64,000 bases of DNA from Shewanella sp. Isolate13 (GCF_022398325.1 NZ_JAKEVD010000001.1:124001-188000); one strand, 5' to 3'; shown: positions 9,808 to 20,299, numbered from the stretch's first letter. Notes: generated by a model not told the origin, from the letters alone. Numbers and translations: made by a program.

Positions 9808-10776
9808 ATGCAGCGTTTACTTTTAATCACCACGGCTTTACTCGGCTCAACGATACTGACCTCCTGCGCCACTCGCTCCTACTGTGATAAGGAACCAGCA
9901 GTCTATTGGGCCGATGTCAGCACCATTACAGCCGATCTGCATACCCTAAGCTCGGCTCGTTTACAGGGGCGCAAAACAGGCTCCGAGGGGGCATCCCTAA
10001 CCCGAGAGTTTCTGCTGCAACGCTTTAAACAAGTCGGACTCCACCCTTGGCAAGGCCGATACCAACACCCTTTTAGCTACCAACGTTCATTCACTGATAG
10101 AGTGGGGATCAATATGGTCGGTATGCTCCCAGCTGAGCAAGAAACCCAAAGTTGGCGCATCATCATAGCCCATTATGATCATCTTGGAGGCAGCGATAGG
10201 CGGTATTATCCCGGCGCCGATGATAATGCCTCTGGCATCGCAGGGTTACTGCAACTGGCCCAATTTGCAAAAGAGCAAGGCAGCAAATTCAATCTGTTAT
10301 TCGTTGCCACCGATGCCGAGGAACCCGGGCTTTATGGTGGGTATGCTCTGATTGAGCAACTTAAGCTTGCCAACACAACCCCCAATATCGAGCAGGTAGA
10401 GCTGGCCATAAACCTTGATATGATCGGCAGACCCGACCGAACTGGCGCCATCTACATTGAGGGAGCAAGACGTTTTGATTCCTTCTCACAGATGCGAAAG
10501 TCCATCAGGCAGGATAACCAGATCTGCATTCGAACTCAGCAGCCTAAAGCCTTCGATGGCTCGGTCATAGCTATCGACTTTTTACGCGCCTCCGATCACT
10601 ACCCTTTTCATCAAGCAGGCATACCTTGGCTCTATTTTGGCGTACCAATCCATAGGGATTATCACCAACCCACCGACACCGCGGATAAAATAGATGTTAA
10701 CTTTCTCGCCGCCGTCAGTGAATCAGCCTATCAACTGTTAAAAATAGACAGCTTAATACTCAAAAGCCCACAATAA
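9808..10776 (+). CDS. M28-family zinc aminopeptidase, lipoprotein
   Basis: This is a predicted membrane-anchored aminopeptidase with a co-catalytic two-zinc site. From ATG 9808 the product is 322 residues and begins with a lipoprotein signal (MQRLLLITTALLGSTILTSC, acylated Cys20). A GTG at 9751 would add 19 residues and is less likely. M28 ligands are visible in order: AHYDH (His), GADDNASG (bridging Asp), DAEEPG (catalytic Glu and Glu ligand), NLDMIGR (Asp) and a late DYHQPTDT (His). Substrates are likely peptides in the periplasm or outer-membrane leaflet. Confidence 0.85.
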   Translation: MQRLLLITTALLGSTILTSCATRSYCDKEPAVYWADVSTITADLHTLSSARLQGRKTGSEGASLTREFLLQRFKQVGLHPWQGRYQHPFSYQRSFTDRVGINMVGMLPAEQETQSWRIIIAHYDHLGGSDRRYYPGADDNASGIAGLLQLAQFAKEQGSKFNLLFVATDAEEPGLYGGYALIEQLKLANTTPNIEQVELAINLDMIGRPDRTGAIYIEGARRFDSFSQMRKSIRQDNQICIRTQQPKAFDGSVIAIDFLRASDHYPFHQAGIPWLYFGVPIHRDYHQPTDTADKIDVNFLAAVSESAYQLLKIDSLILKSPQ

Positions 10777-10960
10777 TTTTACTGATTAGTCACTTTTTAA
10801 ACAGTTTAACTCATTATCTGGCCTGTTATTTGCTTTGAAATCTGATAAAAATTCAGGATTGATTGGTAATACCAATTGTAAGCTGCTATACTAGTCGGCT
10901 TACTGATATGTTTCGGTGCGGGAAGTCGACACGGGGTTGATTTTCTGTCTATTAAACATC

Positions 10961-10979
10961 AGCACATACTTTTTGTGCT
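10961..10979 (+). other. Short hairpin in the leader of the DEAD-box helicase gene
   Basis: AGCACA and TGTGCT form a 6-bp stem around a 7-nt loop, ending 25 bp before the start codon. Cold-shock helicase genes often carry structured leaders, but no cold-box motif is recognisable, so a regulatory role is only a guess. Confidence 0.3.
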
Positions 10980-11004
10980 CTGCTATTCCACAAGGCTACA
11001 ACCC

Positions 11005-12834
11005 ATGTCATCCAGTGAAAAAACTTTCCGCGAACTCGGTCTTGCCGAGCCTTTGTTGCGTGCTCTTGACGAGTTAGGTTACGAAAAACCAACTCCAATC
11101 CAGGCAGCAAGTATCGAGCCTCTTATGGCTGGTAAAGATATTTTAGGTCAGGCGCAAACCGGTACAGGTAAAACAGGTGCTTTCGCACTGCCTCTACTAA
11201 ACAGCATCGACCCAAATACGAATGCTCCACAAATTTTAGTACTAGCGCCGACTCGTGAACTTGCAGTTCAGGTTGCTGAAGCGTTTGCTAGCTACGCTAA
11301 ATTTATGAAGGGCCTACACGTTCTGCCAATTTACGGCGGACAGAGCATGCATCAGCAGTTAAATGCTTTGCGTCGTGGTCCTCAGATCATCGTCGGTACT
11401 CCAGGCCGTGTTATGGACCATATGCGTCGTGGCACACTTAAGCTTGAAACCTTGAAATCAATGGTTCTTGACGAAGCCGATGAGATGCTAAAAATGGGCT
11501 TCATCGATGATATCGAATGGATCCTTGAGCACACACCTAAGTCACGCCAATTAGCGCTATTCTCTGCAACTATGCCAGAGCAGATTAAGCGTGTTGCTAA
11601 CAAATACCTAAATGAGCCTCAGCATGTCAGCATCGCTGCGACTCATACGACTGTTGAAACTATTGAGCAGCGTTTTGTTCAAGTATCACAGCACAACAAG
11701 CTAGAAGCACTTGTACGTGTTCTAGAAGTTGAAAAGACCGAAGGTATCATTATCTTCGTTCGTACACGTAACAGCTGTGTTGAGTTAGCCGAGAAGCTAG
11801 AAGCTCGTGGCTATGCATCGTCTCCACTACACGGCGACATGAACCAACAAGCGCGTGAGCGTGCAGTTGATCAATTGAAGCGCGGCAAGCTAGATATCAT
11901 CATCGCGACTGACGTTGCGGCTCGTGGTCTAGACGTTGAGCGTATTGGACACGTAGTTAACTTCGATATCCCTTACGATACTGAAGCTTATGTTCACCGT
12001 ATTGGTCGTACAGGCCGTGCGGGTCGTACAGGTATGGCGATCCTTTTCGTTACACACCGTGAAATGCGTATGCTACGCACTATCGAGCGTGCAACTAAGA
12101 GCCGTATTTCTCCAATGGACATCCCTAGCCCAGAGACAGTGACAGAACGTCGTCTATCTCGTCTAGGAGAGCAAATTTCTGAAACAATCGCACAAGATTT
12201 AGATTTCATGAAGGGTGCTGTTGCCAAACTTTGTCAAGAGTTAGAAGTTGACACTGACGTACTTGCTGCGGCATTACTGCAACAAGTTCAGAAAGATCGT
12301 CCACTACAGCTACCAGCAATGAACGAGCGTCAACGCGATAGCCGTGACGAGCGTAACTCTCGTGACCGCAATGACCGTGGACCACGTGATCGTAGTGACC
12401 GTCCACGTCGTGAATCTCGCCCAACACCTGCTAACCTAGGTGCAGCGGATTCATTAAAGGACAACCCAGATGTTAAGATGTGCCGCTATATCATCGATGT
12501 GGGTCGTGACAATGGCGTTGGCGTAGGTAACATCGTTGGTGCCGTCGCTAACGAAGCGAATATCGATAGCCGTTACATTGGTCAGATCCAACTGTTCGAC
12601 CAAGTGACTGCAATTGACTTGCCAGACGGCATGCCAAAAGAAGTACTACAACACCTTAAGAAAGTGCGTGTATGTGGCCGTCCATTAAACATTCGTGAAG
12701 CGGCGGGTGAAACATTTGCCAATACTTCTGGTGGCGATAGCCGTCCACCACGTCGTCCTCGCAGACCTGCTGGCGACCGTCGTCCTTCTGGTGACAGAAA
12801 GCCGCACCGCAAGGGTCCAAGAGACGCTGAATAA
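11005..12834 (+). CDS. deaD: DEAD-box ATP-dependent RNA helicase DeaD/CsdA
   Basis: This cytoplasmic helicase unwinds RNA for ribosome assembly and mRNA turnover, notably in the cold. The 609-residue product from ATG 11005 begins MSSSEKTFRELGLAEPLL; an upstream in-frame start is less like the family. The helicase motifs are complete: AQTGTGKT, PTREL, TPGR, DEAD, SAT, ARGLD and HRIGRTGR. After the core come an Arg/Asp-rich linker (about 440-480), a DbpA-like RNA-binding domain (about 490-565) and a basic RRPRRP-type tail. Codon choice is biased and regular, as in highly expressed genes. An intrinsic terminator follows. Confidence 0.95.
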   Translation: MSSSEKTFRELGLAEPLLRALDELGYEKPTPIQAASIEPLMAGKDILGQAQTGTGKTGAFALPLLNSIDPNTNAPQILVLAPTRELAVQVAEAFASYAKFMKGLHVLPIYGGQSMHQQLNALRRGPQIIVGTPGRVMDHMRRGTLKLETLKSMVLDEADEMLKMGFIDDIEWILEHTPKSRQLALFSATMPEQIKRVANKYLNEPQHVSIAATHTTVETIEQRFVQVSQHNKLEALVRVLEVEKTEGIIIFVRTRNSCVELAEKLEARGYASSPLHGDMNQQARERAVDQLKRGKLDIIIATDVAARGLDVERIGHVVNFDIPYDTEAYVHRIGRTGRAGRTGMAILFVTHREMRMLRTIERATKSRISPMDIPSPETVTERRLSRLGEQISETIAQDLDFMKGAVAKLCQELEVDTDVLAAALLQQVQKDRPLQLPAMNERQRDSRDERNSRDRNDRGPRDRSDRPRRESRPTPANLGAADSLKDNPDVKMCRYIIDVGRDNGVGVGNIVGAVANEANIDSRYIGQIQLFDQVTAIDLPDGMPKEVLQHLKKVRVCGRPLNIREAAGETFANTSGGDSRPPRRPRRPAGDRRPSGDRKPHRKGPRDAE

Positions 12835-12873
12835 CGCTTAACGCTTGGAACTGATGTTCCTGCTGCAAGACCT

Positions 12874-12902
12874 AAAAAGGAGCCTAATGGCTCCTTTTTT
12901 GT
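12874..12902 (+). terminator. Intrinsic terminator of deaD
   Basis: GGAGCC, loop TAAT, GGCTCC forms the stem, with A5 before it and T6 after it. It sits 40 bp after the helicase stop codon. Confidence 0.92.
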
Positions 12903-13054
12903 TTTCAGCCGCATAGACTCAGTAGTCGATGCAGGCCTTTCGACCTCCCTAAAAACGTCACGCAGGCTTCCCCTAGCCCTGACGAGCGCAATACAAGCAA
13001 AAGCTAAAGCTCGTAGCCGCAATACACCTCTTTTTAAGGTGCCTAGGAGCAGCA

Positions 13055-13086
13055 TAAAAAAAGCCACCGTCTTTAGAGGGTGGCTT
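13055..13086 (-). terminator. Intrinsic terminator of the EamA transporter gene
   Basis: On the minus strand AAGCCACC pairs with GGTGGCTT around a 10-nt loop and is followed by a T-rich run. It begins 17 bp beyond the stop codon of the transporter gene. Confidence 0.85.
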
Positions 13087-13102
13087 ACTCGTCTGTTGCT
13101 GT

Positions 13103-14080
13103 CTAGGCGACGACCTGAACTTGCTTCAACGCCCTGCGTTTCTCCCAGATAGGAGACAACTGCACAGCAATCACTGACACCACAATTAACACTATCCCGC
13201 TAAACGATAGCGGGTCAATATGCGCCCCCTTGATGATACCGCTCCACCAACCTAAGGCCACCACAATGGCTGTAAGGCTAAAGCTGATTACTGGTGTCAG
13301 AGCCAGCATGGCACTTACCTGCCCTGTGGGCCAATACTTCATCGACTGACCAAAACAACCGTAGGCGATAACAGTATTAACCGCACAAAAAATCGCGATA
13401 GCCCACTGGTTAGAATCCATGACAGCGAACTGACTAAAATCGCTAAAAGGCGCCATGGCAAGGATACCGAATAAGTAGATAAACAATAAAATGTTATTGG
13501 GTGATAGACGCTTGATCATCGACTTCTGAATTAATGCATAACTTGCCCATGACAGTACCGAGAACTGAACGATCATCACTCCTTTCCATACATCTGAAGG
13601 CCCGGAGCTAAAGTCTAAATAGGGGTGGAAGAACATCAACATGCCTAAGCCCAGTGTCGCGAAACAACTGAGTTGTATCGCATTGAGTCGCTCTTTAAAA
13701 AACAACATCCCACCAAAAGCTAGGAAGAAGGGCGAGGTTTGGAAGTTGAGCTGAGCCGAGCCCGGCGCAAGATACTTAAGCGAATAGACAAAAGAAACGT
13801 AGTTAAAAATCAAGAGCACGCCAGCTAAAACTAATTTTAGCCAAGACACTTTATCGAGTCCTTTAAACTGCTTGATACTGCCGCTTAAATACTGAATGGC
13901 AAAGCCTACCACCAGAGCGACCAAGAAACGGAACCAGGTTAAGGTAACAGCATCGATAAATTGCCCCGATAGTTTGAGTGCTATCGGCAATATCCCCCAA
14001 AAAACAACAGCAACAGAAATAAAGATAAATCCAAGTTTAAACTCGGAACATTGAGCGCGCGGATCCATGAATATGGCCAT
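13103..14080 (-). CDS. EamA/DMT-family transporter
   Basis: This 325-residue integral membrane protein has about ten hydrophobic helices in two EamA halves, the architecture of the drug/metabolite transporter superfamily. Typical family features include the end of the first half, AGVLLIFNYVSFVYSLKYLAPGSAQLNFQ (written here by its start, residues about 85-113), and a short basic C-terminus (EKRRALKQ). Substrates of this family range from amino acids to metabolites, and nothing here fixes one. An internal ATG four codons in is an alternative start. No operon partner. Confidence 0.85.
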   Translation of the reverse strand: MAIFMDPRAQCSEFKLGFIFISVAVVFWGILPIALKLSGQFIDAVTLTWFRFLVALVVGFAIQYLSGSIKQFKGLDKVSWLKLVLAGVLLIFNYVSFVYSLKYLAPGSAQLNFQTSPFFLAFGGMLFFKERLNAIQLSCFATLGLGMLMFFHPYLDFSSGPSDVWKGVMIVQFSVLSWASYALIQKSMIKRLSPNNILLFIYLFGILAMAPFSDFSQFAVMDSNQWAIAIFCAVNTVIAYGCFGQSMKYWPTGQVSAMLALTPVISFSLTAIVVALGWWSGIIKGAHIDPLSFSGIVLIVVSVIAVQLSPIWEKRRALKQVQVVA

Positions 14081-14136
14081 TGAAGAAATAACAAGATCGG
14101 CGATATTGCCCTATTGGCAACCCTAGGTCTAGTAGG

Positions 14137-14457
14137 CTAATCGATTCTCTTATAAAGCGTGCGACCTTGAGCCTGCAACAGCTGTAGTCGCTGTAAACAA
14201 ACCTCACAAATACAAGCATTTCCATTCAAGCCAGCAAGCTCTTCGGTATCCAAAACCTGAGCTAGCAGTGCGCTATCTGGAAACTCTTGTTTACTGCACC
14301 AACACTGCTCAATACTCGCCCCAGTTTCTGCTGCACAACGATTAAGCCCTTTGCACAGAGGACAATGGTTAGCATCAGCAAAGCCCTTAGCGAATAAAGT
14401 GTCCTTAGCGAATAAAAAGTCCTTACTAGGTAAAAGGGACTTGTCCTGCTCACCCAT
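14137..14457 (-). CDS. Cysteine-rich CWC family protein
   Basis: This small 106-residue protein carries the spaced cysteines of the CWC family: CPLCKG, NRC, QCWC and a closing CICEVC. They probably bind zinc or another metal. The function of the family is unknown. I chose ATG 14457 because GAGG lies 8 nt upstream; a TTG at 14475 would add six residues. The N-terminal region contains a short internal duplication (FLFAKD then TLFAKG), seen in the DNA as a repeated TCCTTAGCGAATAAA at about 14400-14430. Confidence 0.8.
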   Translation of the reverse strand: MGEQDKSLLPSKDFLFAKDTLFAKGFADANHCPLCKGLNRCAAETGASIEQCWCSKQEFPDSALLAQVLDTEELAGLNGNACICEVCLQRLQLLQAQGRTLYKRID

Positions 14458-14536
14458 AGGCTCAGCCTCATTCAAAAAACCAACTAACTATAGCGCTTAT
14501 CACTCACCACGCTCATTACCGCCACCTGATGAGTAA

Positions 14537-14917
14537 CTAGGAGAAATTAACTTCATAAGCAAGTGCTCGGCACTCTAGGTGTGCGATACAGGCGGCATAA
14601 GGGTTATCCTTTGCGCACTCCATCACCACTATGCCGTTACCGCCAATTTTATGCACCTTATACTTTAACATCTCAATAATTCCGGAGTAGTTTGGGGGGG
14701 GCGTGTTAACTCTTTGGCAATAGGCTGCACTCACGTCACCGATCATCTGAGAGTCATGGTTATACACCTCTTCTGCAGTGTACTCTACAACCTGACTAGC
14801 TTGATATTTATCAACAACCATTTCTGGCGTTAAATTGGTATTAAACCTCACCCCCTGACAGGCCGTCATTCCCATCAAAGCGGCAATTAAAAAGATAAGC
14901 TTTAATTGATTGTCCAT
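14537..14917 (-). CDS. RcsF-like outer-membrane lipoprotein
   Basis: The 126-residue product has a lipoprotein signal (LIFLIAALMGMTAC, acylated Cys about 20). Its C-terminal domain matches RcsF, the envelope-stress sensor that feeds the Rcs phosphorelay in Enterobacteria. It contains IGDVSAAYC, a KVHKIGGNGIVVMEC segment, and a closing CIAHLEC. The last three cysteines are spaced 9 and 6 residues apart, the same as Cys109, Cys118 and Cys124 of E. coli RcsF, which form non-consecutive disulfides. A run of eight C residues in the coding strand (14694-14701) encodes part of NTPPPNYS. ATG 14917 is preferred over the upstream TTG. No rcsB/C/D genes are in the window. Confidence 0.75.
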   Translation of the reverse strand: MDNQLKLIFLIAALMGMTACQGVRFNTNLTPEMVVDKYQASQVVEYTAEEVYNHDSQMIGDVSAAYCQRVNTPPPNYSGIIEMLKYKVHKIGGNGIVVMECAKDNPYAACIAHLECRALAYEVNFS

Positions 14918-15031
14918 AATCAAATCCTGTACAAAGTATCTCCAACCTCACTTAGATTACCTACTTAGCGATTGTTACTCAAGCCACACATAAACCTACA
15001 TAAGCAGCGCCCTGTCAGATCACCCGAAAGC

Positions 15032-15063
15032 AAAAAAGCCAACAACCTACAAGGTTATTGGCT
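15032..15063 (-). terminator. Intrinsic terminator of metF
   Basis: On the minus strand AGCCAATAACCT pairs with AGGTTGTTGGCT (one G-T pair) around a 3-nt loop, followed by T5. It starts 28 bp after the metF stop codon. Confidence 0.9.
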
Positions 15064-15090
15064 CTATATAACTCAAGGGTTTACGACAAG

Positions 15091-16140
<1,050 letters not shown>

Positions 16141-16159
16141 CTAGCCTAGGGTTGAAAAT

Positions 16160-16187
16160 AAAAAAGGGCTCAGATGAGCCCTTTTTT
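16160..16187. terminator. Bidirectional terminator after metL
   Basis: GGGCTCA pairs with TGAGCCC around a 2-nt centre, with A6 on the left and T6 on the right, so it can act on both strands. It ends 18 bp past the metL stop codon and separates metBL from metF. Confidence 0.9.
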
Positions 16188-16204
16188 ATTGATTAAAATG
16201 AAGA

Positions 16205-18598
16205 TTATTCTTGTAGTAGATCGCGACAAATATGAGCTAAGTCCGATTGTACTGCCGCTGCTGTCACTAAACGTCCCGCACCAGGTCCGCGAATGATCAA
16301 CGGGTTGTTCTGGTAGAACTCACTGCGGATCACAAACACGTTATCCCCTGGCGTTAGGTTCGCATAAGGGTGAGAAATATCGACCCACTGTATGCCAACC
16401 TCAGCCTTCAGCTTACCTTCAACCTTATCTAAAGCGGCGACATACCTCAGCACCTTATCCTGCTCTGCGGCTGCCACAAACTGCTGTTGCATATCGGCAT
16501 CGAGCTCACCAATACGCGCCAAAAACTGCTCTAGTGACAATTCTGCAAGGTGAGCGGGAACCAAAGATTTAAGCTCAATATCTTCAAGTTCAATCTCAAA
16601 ACCAATCTCACGGGCGAGGATCAGTAGCTTACGCTGCATATCTCGGCCAGATAGATCGTCTCTAGGATCCGGCTCGGTGATCCCTAACCCCCTAGCCTCG
16701 ATAACGAGCTCAGAGAAAGGCTTTTTCCCATCGAAGTTTTCAAATAACCAACACAAGGTACCGGAGAAGATCCCACCAACCGCTTCGATACTGTCACCGC
16801 TATTATGCAGATCGTTCAACGCATGCTGTACTGGTAAACCAGCCCCACAACTGGCGTTATAGCGCCAAAACAAACGACGATTATCCAGCTGCTGTTTCAA
16901 TTCGCGATAGAAAGTTAACGGCCCTGAACCCGCTAACTTATTTGCACTAACTACGTGAATACCACGCGCAAAAAACTCTGGGTATTGCAGAGTCAGATCG
17001 GCACTGGCACTAATATCCAGCGCAATCACTTCATCACACTCTAAATCATGCAACTCTTCAAATAGATGACTGTACTGCCAAGGTGTCGCATGCTGTTCGA
17101 AGGCTTGCTTCCAAGAATCGAGCTCAATGCCTTCATCACTAATCAGCGCTTTACGCGAACTCACCAAACCGACTAACTCGACGCTAGCCTCAAGCTCTTT
17201 GTTTAAAGCCGCCTTAGCATTGCTAAATAACTCAACCCAGGCTTCGCCAATATTACCTACACCCAATAACAAGACGCCGATACGTTTACGTGGTCCTGCG
17301 CAGCGACGATGCACTTTCTGGGTTAATAGATTCACCTGCCCTTGAGGCACCAAAGTCACTAAGCTCATGCCATCGTTAAACAGGGGTCTAGCGTTACGGC
17401 TAAGCAGCCTAGCAAAACCACGGCGATACAAATTGGCATCGGCGCTCACTAGCGCGACTAAACCAAGATCTTCGGTGATCTTAATATTACTCACACCTAA
17501 TGCATCTCGATTAACATCTAACAATGCTAATACCTGCTTCTGGTTCTCTAGAGTAACCGTTAACTCAACACGGCCCTGAGCTAACTCCCAGTGAGCAAGT
17601 GGATTTAGACCCGTTTCCTCAAGCAGTTCAATAAGCTGACTAAAATCAGTCTTAAGCTCAAAGTTAAACAGCGCAACGCTACTTAGATTGGTAACAACCG
17701 GTGCACTCGCCGATGAACTCTTTGGCGCAATCAAGGTAAAGTCGGTATGGGAGGCGTAACTTGAGCGAACAGCAAGACTCACTTGAGTATCAAACAAGGG
17801 TTGCAGGGTTCGATTATGCAATACCGGCGAACCTAAGTGTGCCAAACGGTTAGCTTCGGCTAACGAGAGACTACTGAGAAGCTTTGCATCATTGATCTTA
17901 TTCGGATCGGCGTTAAACACGCCCTCTACATCGGTCCAGATAGTCACACGCTCGATATCTGCCAAGCTGGCGATCAAGGTGGCGCTAAAGTCGGAGCCGT
18001 TACGCCCAAGTAGTAAAGTATCGCCACGCTCATTGGCACAGATAAAACCCGTTATGATAAGGCGTTCATTAGGGTGTGTCTCGGTCATGGTGTGAACGCG
18101 CTGACGAGATTCCTGCAGACGGATCTGCGGCACGGCGGCCTCATCGGCAATCAACAGCGTACGCGCATCGACATCGGATGCTGCGACACCAGACTCGCGC
18201 AGTAACGCCGCCAATAGGCGTGCAGACCAGCGCTCACCAAAGCTTACCACTTGGTTGCTCTGATAATCATTAATCGACTCTAATGATAGCAGACTGATCA
18301 GCTGCGCCTTATCGTTAGAGAGCCGCTCTCTTAAGGAGCGAGCCTGTTCATTTGAGAGCAACTGCTCAATCAAATTTTGCTGGAAACTGATCAGTGTTTG
18401 TAGCTCTTCTTGCCACAGCTGTTTAGTCGTACTCAACTCGAGTAACTTATACAAGAAGTTGGTGCTTTTACCTGCCGCAGAGACCACAACTAAATCATCG
18501 CTGTGACCGTGAGTCAGCAAAATATGAGCAACGCGACGGTAACAGTCTGCATCCGCAAGACTTGAGCCACCAAATTTATGTAAGTGACAGCGTGCCAT
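16205..18598 (-). CDS. metL: Bifunctional aspartokinase II / homoserine dehydrogenase II
   Basis: This cytoplasmic enzyme phosphorylates aspartate (first step of the aspartate pathway) and reduces aspartate semialdehyde to homoserine. The 797-residue protein begins with the aspartokinase motif HKFGGSSLADADCY. A central ACT-like regulatory region occupies about 300-440, and the dehydrogenase half starts with the NAD(P) loop GVLLLGVGNIGEAW and ends near LIIRGPGAGRLVTAAAVQSDL. I call it MetL rather than ThrA because it follows metB by 15 bp and lies in a Met-box regulon. A strong AAAGGGG ribosome-binding site precedes it. Confidence 0.95.
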   Translation of the reverse strand: MARCHLHKFGGSSLADADCYRRVAHILLTHGHSDDLVVVSAAGKSTNFLYKLLELSTTKQLWQEELQTLISFQQNLIEQLLSNEQARSLRERLSNDKAQLISLLSLESINDYQSNQVVSFGERWSARLLAALLRESGVAASDVDARTLLIADEAAVPQIRLQESRQRVHTMTETHPNERLIITGFICANERGDTLLLGRNGSDFSATLIASLADIERVTIWTDVEGVFNADPNKINDAKLLSSLSLAEANRLAHLGSPVLHNRTLQPLFDTQVSLAVRSSYASHTDFTLIAPKSSSASAPVVTNLSSVALFNFELKTDFSQLIELLEETGLNPLAHWELAQGRVELTVTLENQKQVLALLDVNRDALGVSNIKITEDLGLVALVSADANLYRRGFARLLSRNARPLFNDGMSLVTLVPQGQVNLLTQKVHRRCAGPRKRIGVLLLGVGNIGEAWVELFSNAKAALNKELEASVELVGLVSSRKALISDEGIELDSWKQAFEQHATPWQYSHLFEELHDLECDEVIALDISASADLTLQYPEFFARGIHVVSANKLAGSGPLTFYRELKQQLDNRRLFWRYNASCGAGLPVQHALNDLHNSGDSIEAVGGIFSGTLCWLFENFDGKKPFSELVIEARGLGITEPDPRDDLSGRDMQRKLLILAREIGFEIELEDIELKSLVPAHLAELSLEQFLARIGELDADMQQQFVAAAEQDKVLRYVAALDKVEGKLKAEVGIQWVDISHPYANLTPGDNVFVIRSEFYQNNPLIIRGPGAGRLVTAAAVQSDLAHICRDLLQE

Positions 18599-18613
18599 CG
18601 TATACCCCTTTAA

Positions 18614-19774
18614 TTAACAAGCGGCTGCGGCATTAAGCGCAGCTTCAATATCGGCAACAAGATCATCGGCATCTTCGATACCTACAGAAAGTCGGATAAG
18701 CGTATCCTTAACGCCCGCCTCAGCCCGAGCCTCTGGTTCCATCGCTCTGTGTGTCATAGTTGCTGGCACAGCCACTAGACTCTCAACACCACCAAGGCTT
18801 TCTGCAACCGAAAAATAGTTAAGATTTTTTAAGAATCCGACCAACTGCGCTTCGCCACCCTTAAGCTCAAAGCTCAACATGGCACCAAAGCCCTTTTGCT
18901 GTTTAGCCGCAATTTCATGACCCGGATGCTCTTTAAGTCCCGGGTAGTATATCTTGGACACAGCCTGATGGTTAATAAGGGTATCAAGAATTCGCTGTGC
19001 ATTCGCCTGATGTTCGCGAATTCGTACTGCAAGTGTACGAATTCCGCGCAAAGTGAGATAACTGTCAAATGCTGAGCCCGTTAGCCCTAGCGTATTTGAC
19101 CACCAATGCAGCAGTTCACCCAGCTCAGGGTCTTTCGCCACAACCGCTCCCCCCACCACATCGCTGTGACCATTAATATATTTGGTAGTGGAATGGATCA
19201 CGATATCGGCACCCAATAGTAGCGGTTGCTGTAGTACTGGCGAGAGGAAAGTGTTGTCGACAACCACCAATGCACCGACTTCATGACTGGCAGTGCAGAT
19301 AGCTTCAATATCAACCACACGCAGTAGCGGGTTCGATGGAGTCTCCAGCCAAACCATCTTAGGTTTCTGTGCTATCGCTTGATTCAGCGCCTGCGAGTCG
19401 GTTTGATCGACCACCAATAGCTTAAACTGGCCTTTCTTAGCCAAATTGGTAAATAAACGGTAGCTGCCTCCATAACAGTCATGGGGAACAACGAGTAAGT
19501 CATCGGGTCCAAGTAGACTCGTCGCTAAGGTGATTGCCGCCATCCCTGTACAGGTGACGATACCTGTCGCGCCTTTTTCCAACTCGGCAATCGCATCGCC
19601 TAATATGGAACGTGTTGGATTCCCAGAGCGGCTATAGTCAAAGTCTCTTGGATTCTTATGGCCATCAAAAGAGTAGTTAGTAGAAAGATAAATCGGTGGT
19701 ACAACTGCGCCGTGCTGGCTATCGGACTCAATTCCTTGACGTACCGCCGCAGTGGCGAGTTTACGCTCAGTCAT
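18614..19774 (-). CDS. metB: Cystathionine gamma-synthase
   Basis: MetB is a PLP enzyme that condenses O-succinylhomoserine with cysteine to give cystathionine, part of the trans-sulfuration route to methionine. The 386-residue length is normal. The start is MTERKLATAAVRQGIESDSQ. The PLP lysine lies in HSTTKYINGHSDVVGG, and the substrate-binding signature SLGGVESL is present. An AAAGGAG ribosome-binding site sits 7 nt before the ATG. It is the first gene of metBL and is divergent from metJ, with Met boxes between them. Confidence 0.97.
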   Translation of the reverse strand: MTERKLATAAVRQGIESDSQHGAVVPPIYLSTNYSFDGHKNPRDFDYSRSGNPTRSILGDAIAELEKGATGIVTCTGMAAITLATSLLGPDDLLVVPHDCYGGSYRLFTNLAKKGQFKLLVVDQTDSQALNQAIAQKPKMVWLETPSNPLLRVVDIEAICTASHEVGALVVVDNTFLSPVLQQPLLLGADIVIHSTTKYINGHSDVVGGAVVAKDPELGELLHWWSNTLGLTGSAFDSYLTLRGIRTLAVRIREHQANAQRILDTLINHQAVSKIYYPGLKEHPGHEIAAKQQKGFGAMLSFELKGGEAQLVGFLKNLNYFSVAESLGGVESLVAVPATMTHRAMEPEARAEAGVKDTLIRLSVGIEDADDLVADIEAALNAAAAC

Positions 19775-19807
19775 GTACTACTCCTTTGCTATTATTTTTT
19801 GGCCAAG

Positions 19808-19831
19808 AGATGTCTGGACGTCTAAATGTAC
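19808..19831. promoter_or_regulatory. Met boxes proximal to metB
   Basis: Three adjoining 8-mers, AGATGTCT, GGACGTCT and AAATGTAC, match the MetJ consensus at 7, 7 and about 5 positions. They lie 34 bp upstream of metB and are the likely site of repression of metBL. Confidence 0.85.
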
Positions 19832-19860
19832 CTAAGCACTCCCCCGCCGTCAACCATTTT

Positions 19861-19892
19861 AGCCGTTTAGACGTCCATGCATATGGAAATCT
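19861..19892. promoter_or_regulatory. Second Met-box array, proximal to metJ
   Basis: Four adjoining 8-mers, AGCCGTTT, AGACGTCC, ATGCATAT and GGAAATCT, include one strong and two moderate matches to AGACGTCT. The array lies about 90 bp before metJ and fits autoregulation of the repressor gene, as known in E. coli. Confidence 0.7.
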
Positions 19893-19984
19893 ATTTGCAA
19901 TTGTCATAAATAAGAGGCAATAATTTGACTGCACAATTTAAAGGGTTAAAATCTGCCCCGAATTTTGAAATAACAGGTGAGTCA

Positions 19985-20299
19985 ATGACTGAGTGGAATG
20001 GCGATTATATCAGCCCCTATGCTGAACACGGCAAAAAGAATGAGCAAGTGAAAAAAATTACTGTCTCCATTCCTTTGAAAGTACTTAAAGTGCTTACCGA
20101 TGAGCGTACACGCCGCCAAGTAAATAACTTGCGTCACGCCACTAATAGTGAGCTGCTATGCGAAGCCTTCTTACATGCATACACAGGCCAACCACTACCA
20201 AACGACGAAGATCTTACCAAAGATAAACCCGACAGCATGCCTGCTGAGGTTAAGCGTTTGATGGATGAGATGGGTATTGAGTGGGAAGAACTTGAATAA
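19985..20299 (+). CDS. metJ: Methionine repressor MetJ
   Basis: MetJ is a ribbon-helix-helix repressor that binds Met boxes with S-adenosylmethionine. The 104-residue product starts [20 protein letters not shown] and continues [20 protein letters not shown], almost identical to E. coli MetJ. The beta-strand KKITVSIPL inserts in the DNA major groove. I chose ATG 19985 over the upstream TTG at 19925 because AGGTGA lies 7 nt before it and the N-terminus then matches the family. Only the C-terminal 20 residues diverge. Confidence 0.98.
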   Translation: MTEWNGDYISPYAEHGKKNEQVKKITVSIPLKVLKVLTDERTRRQVNNLRHATNSELLCEAFLHAYTGQPLPNDEDLTKDKPDSMPAEVKRLMDEMGIEWEELE

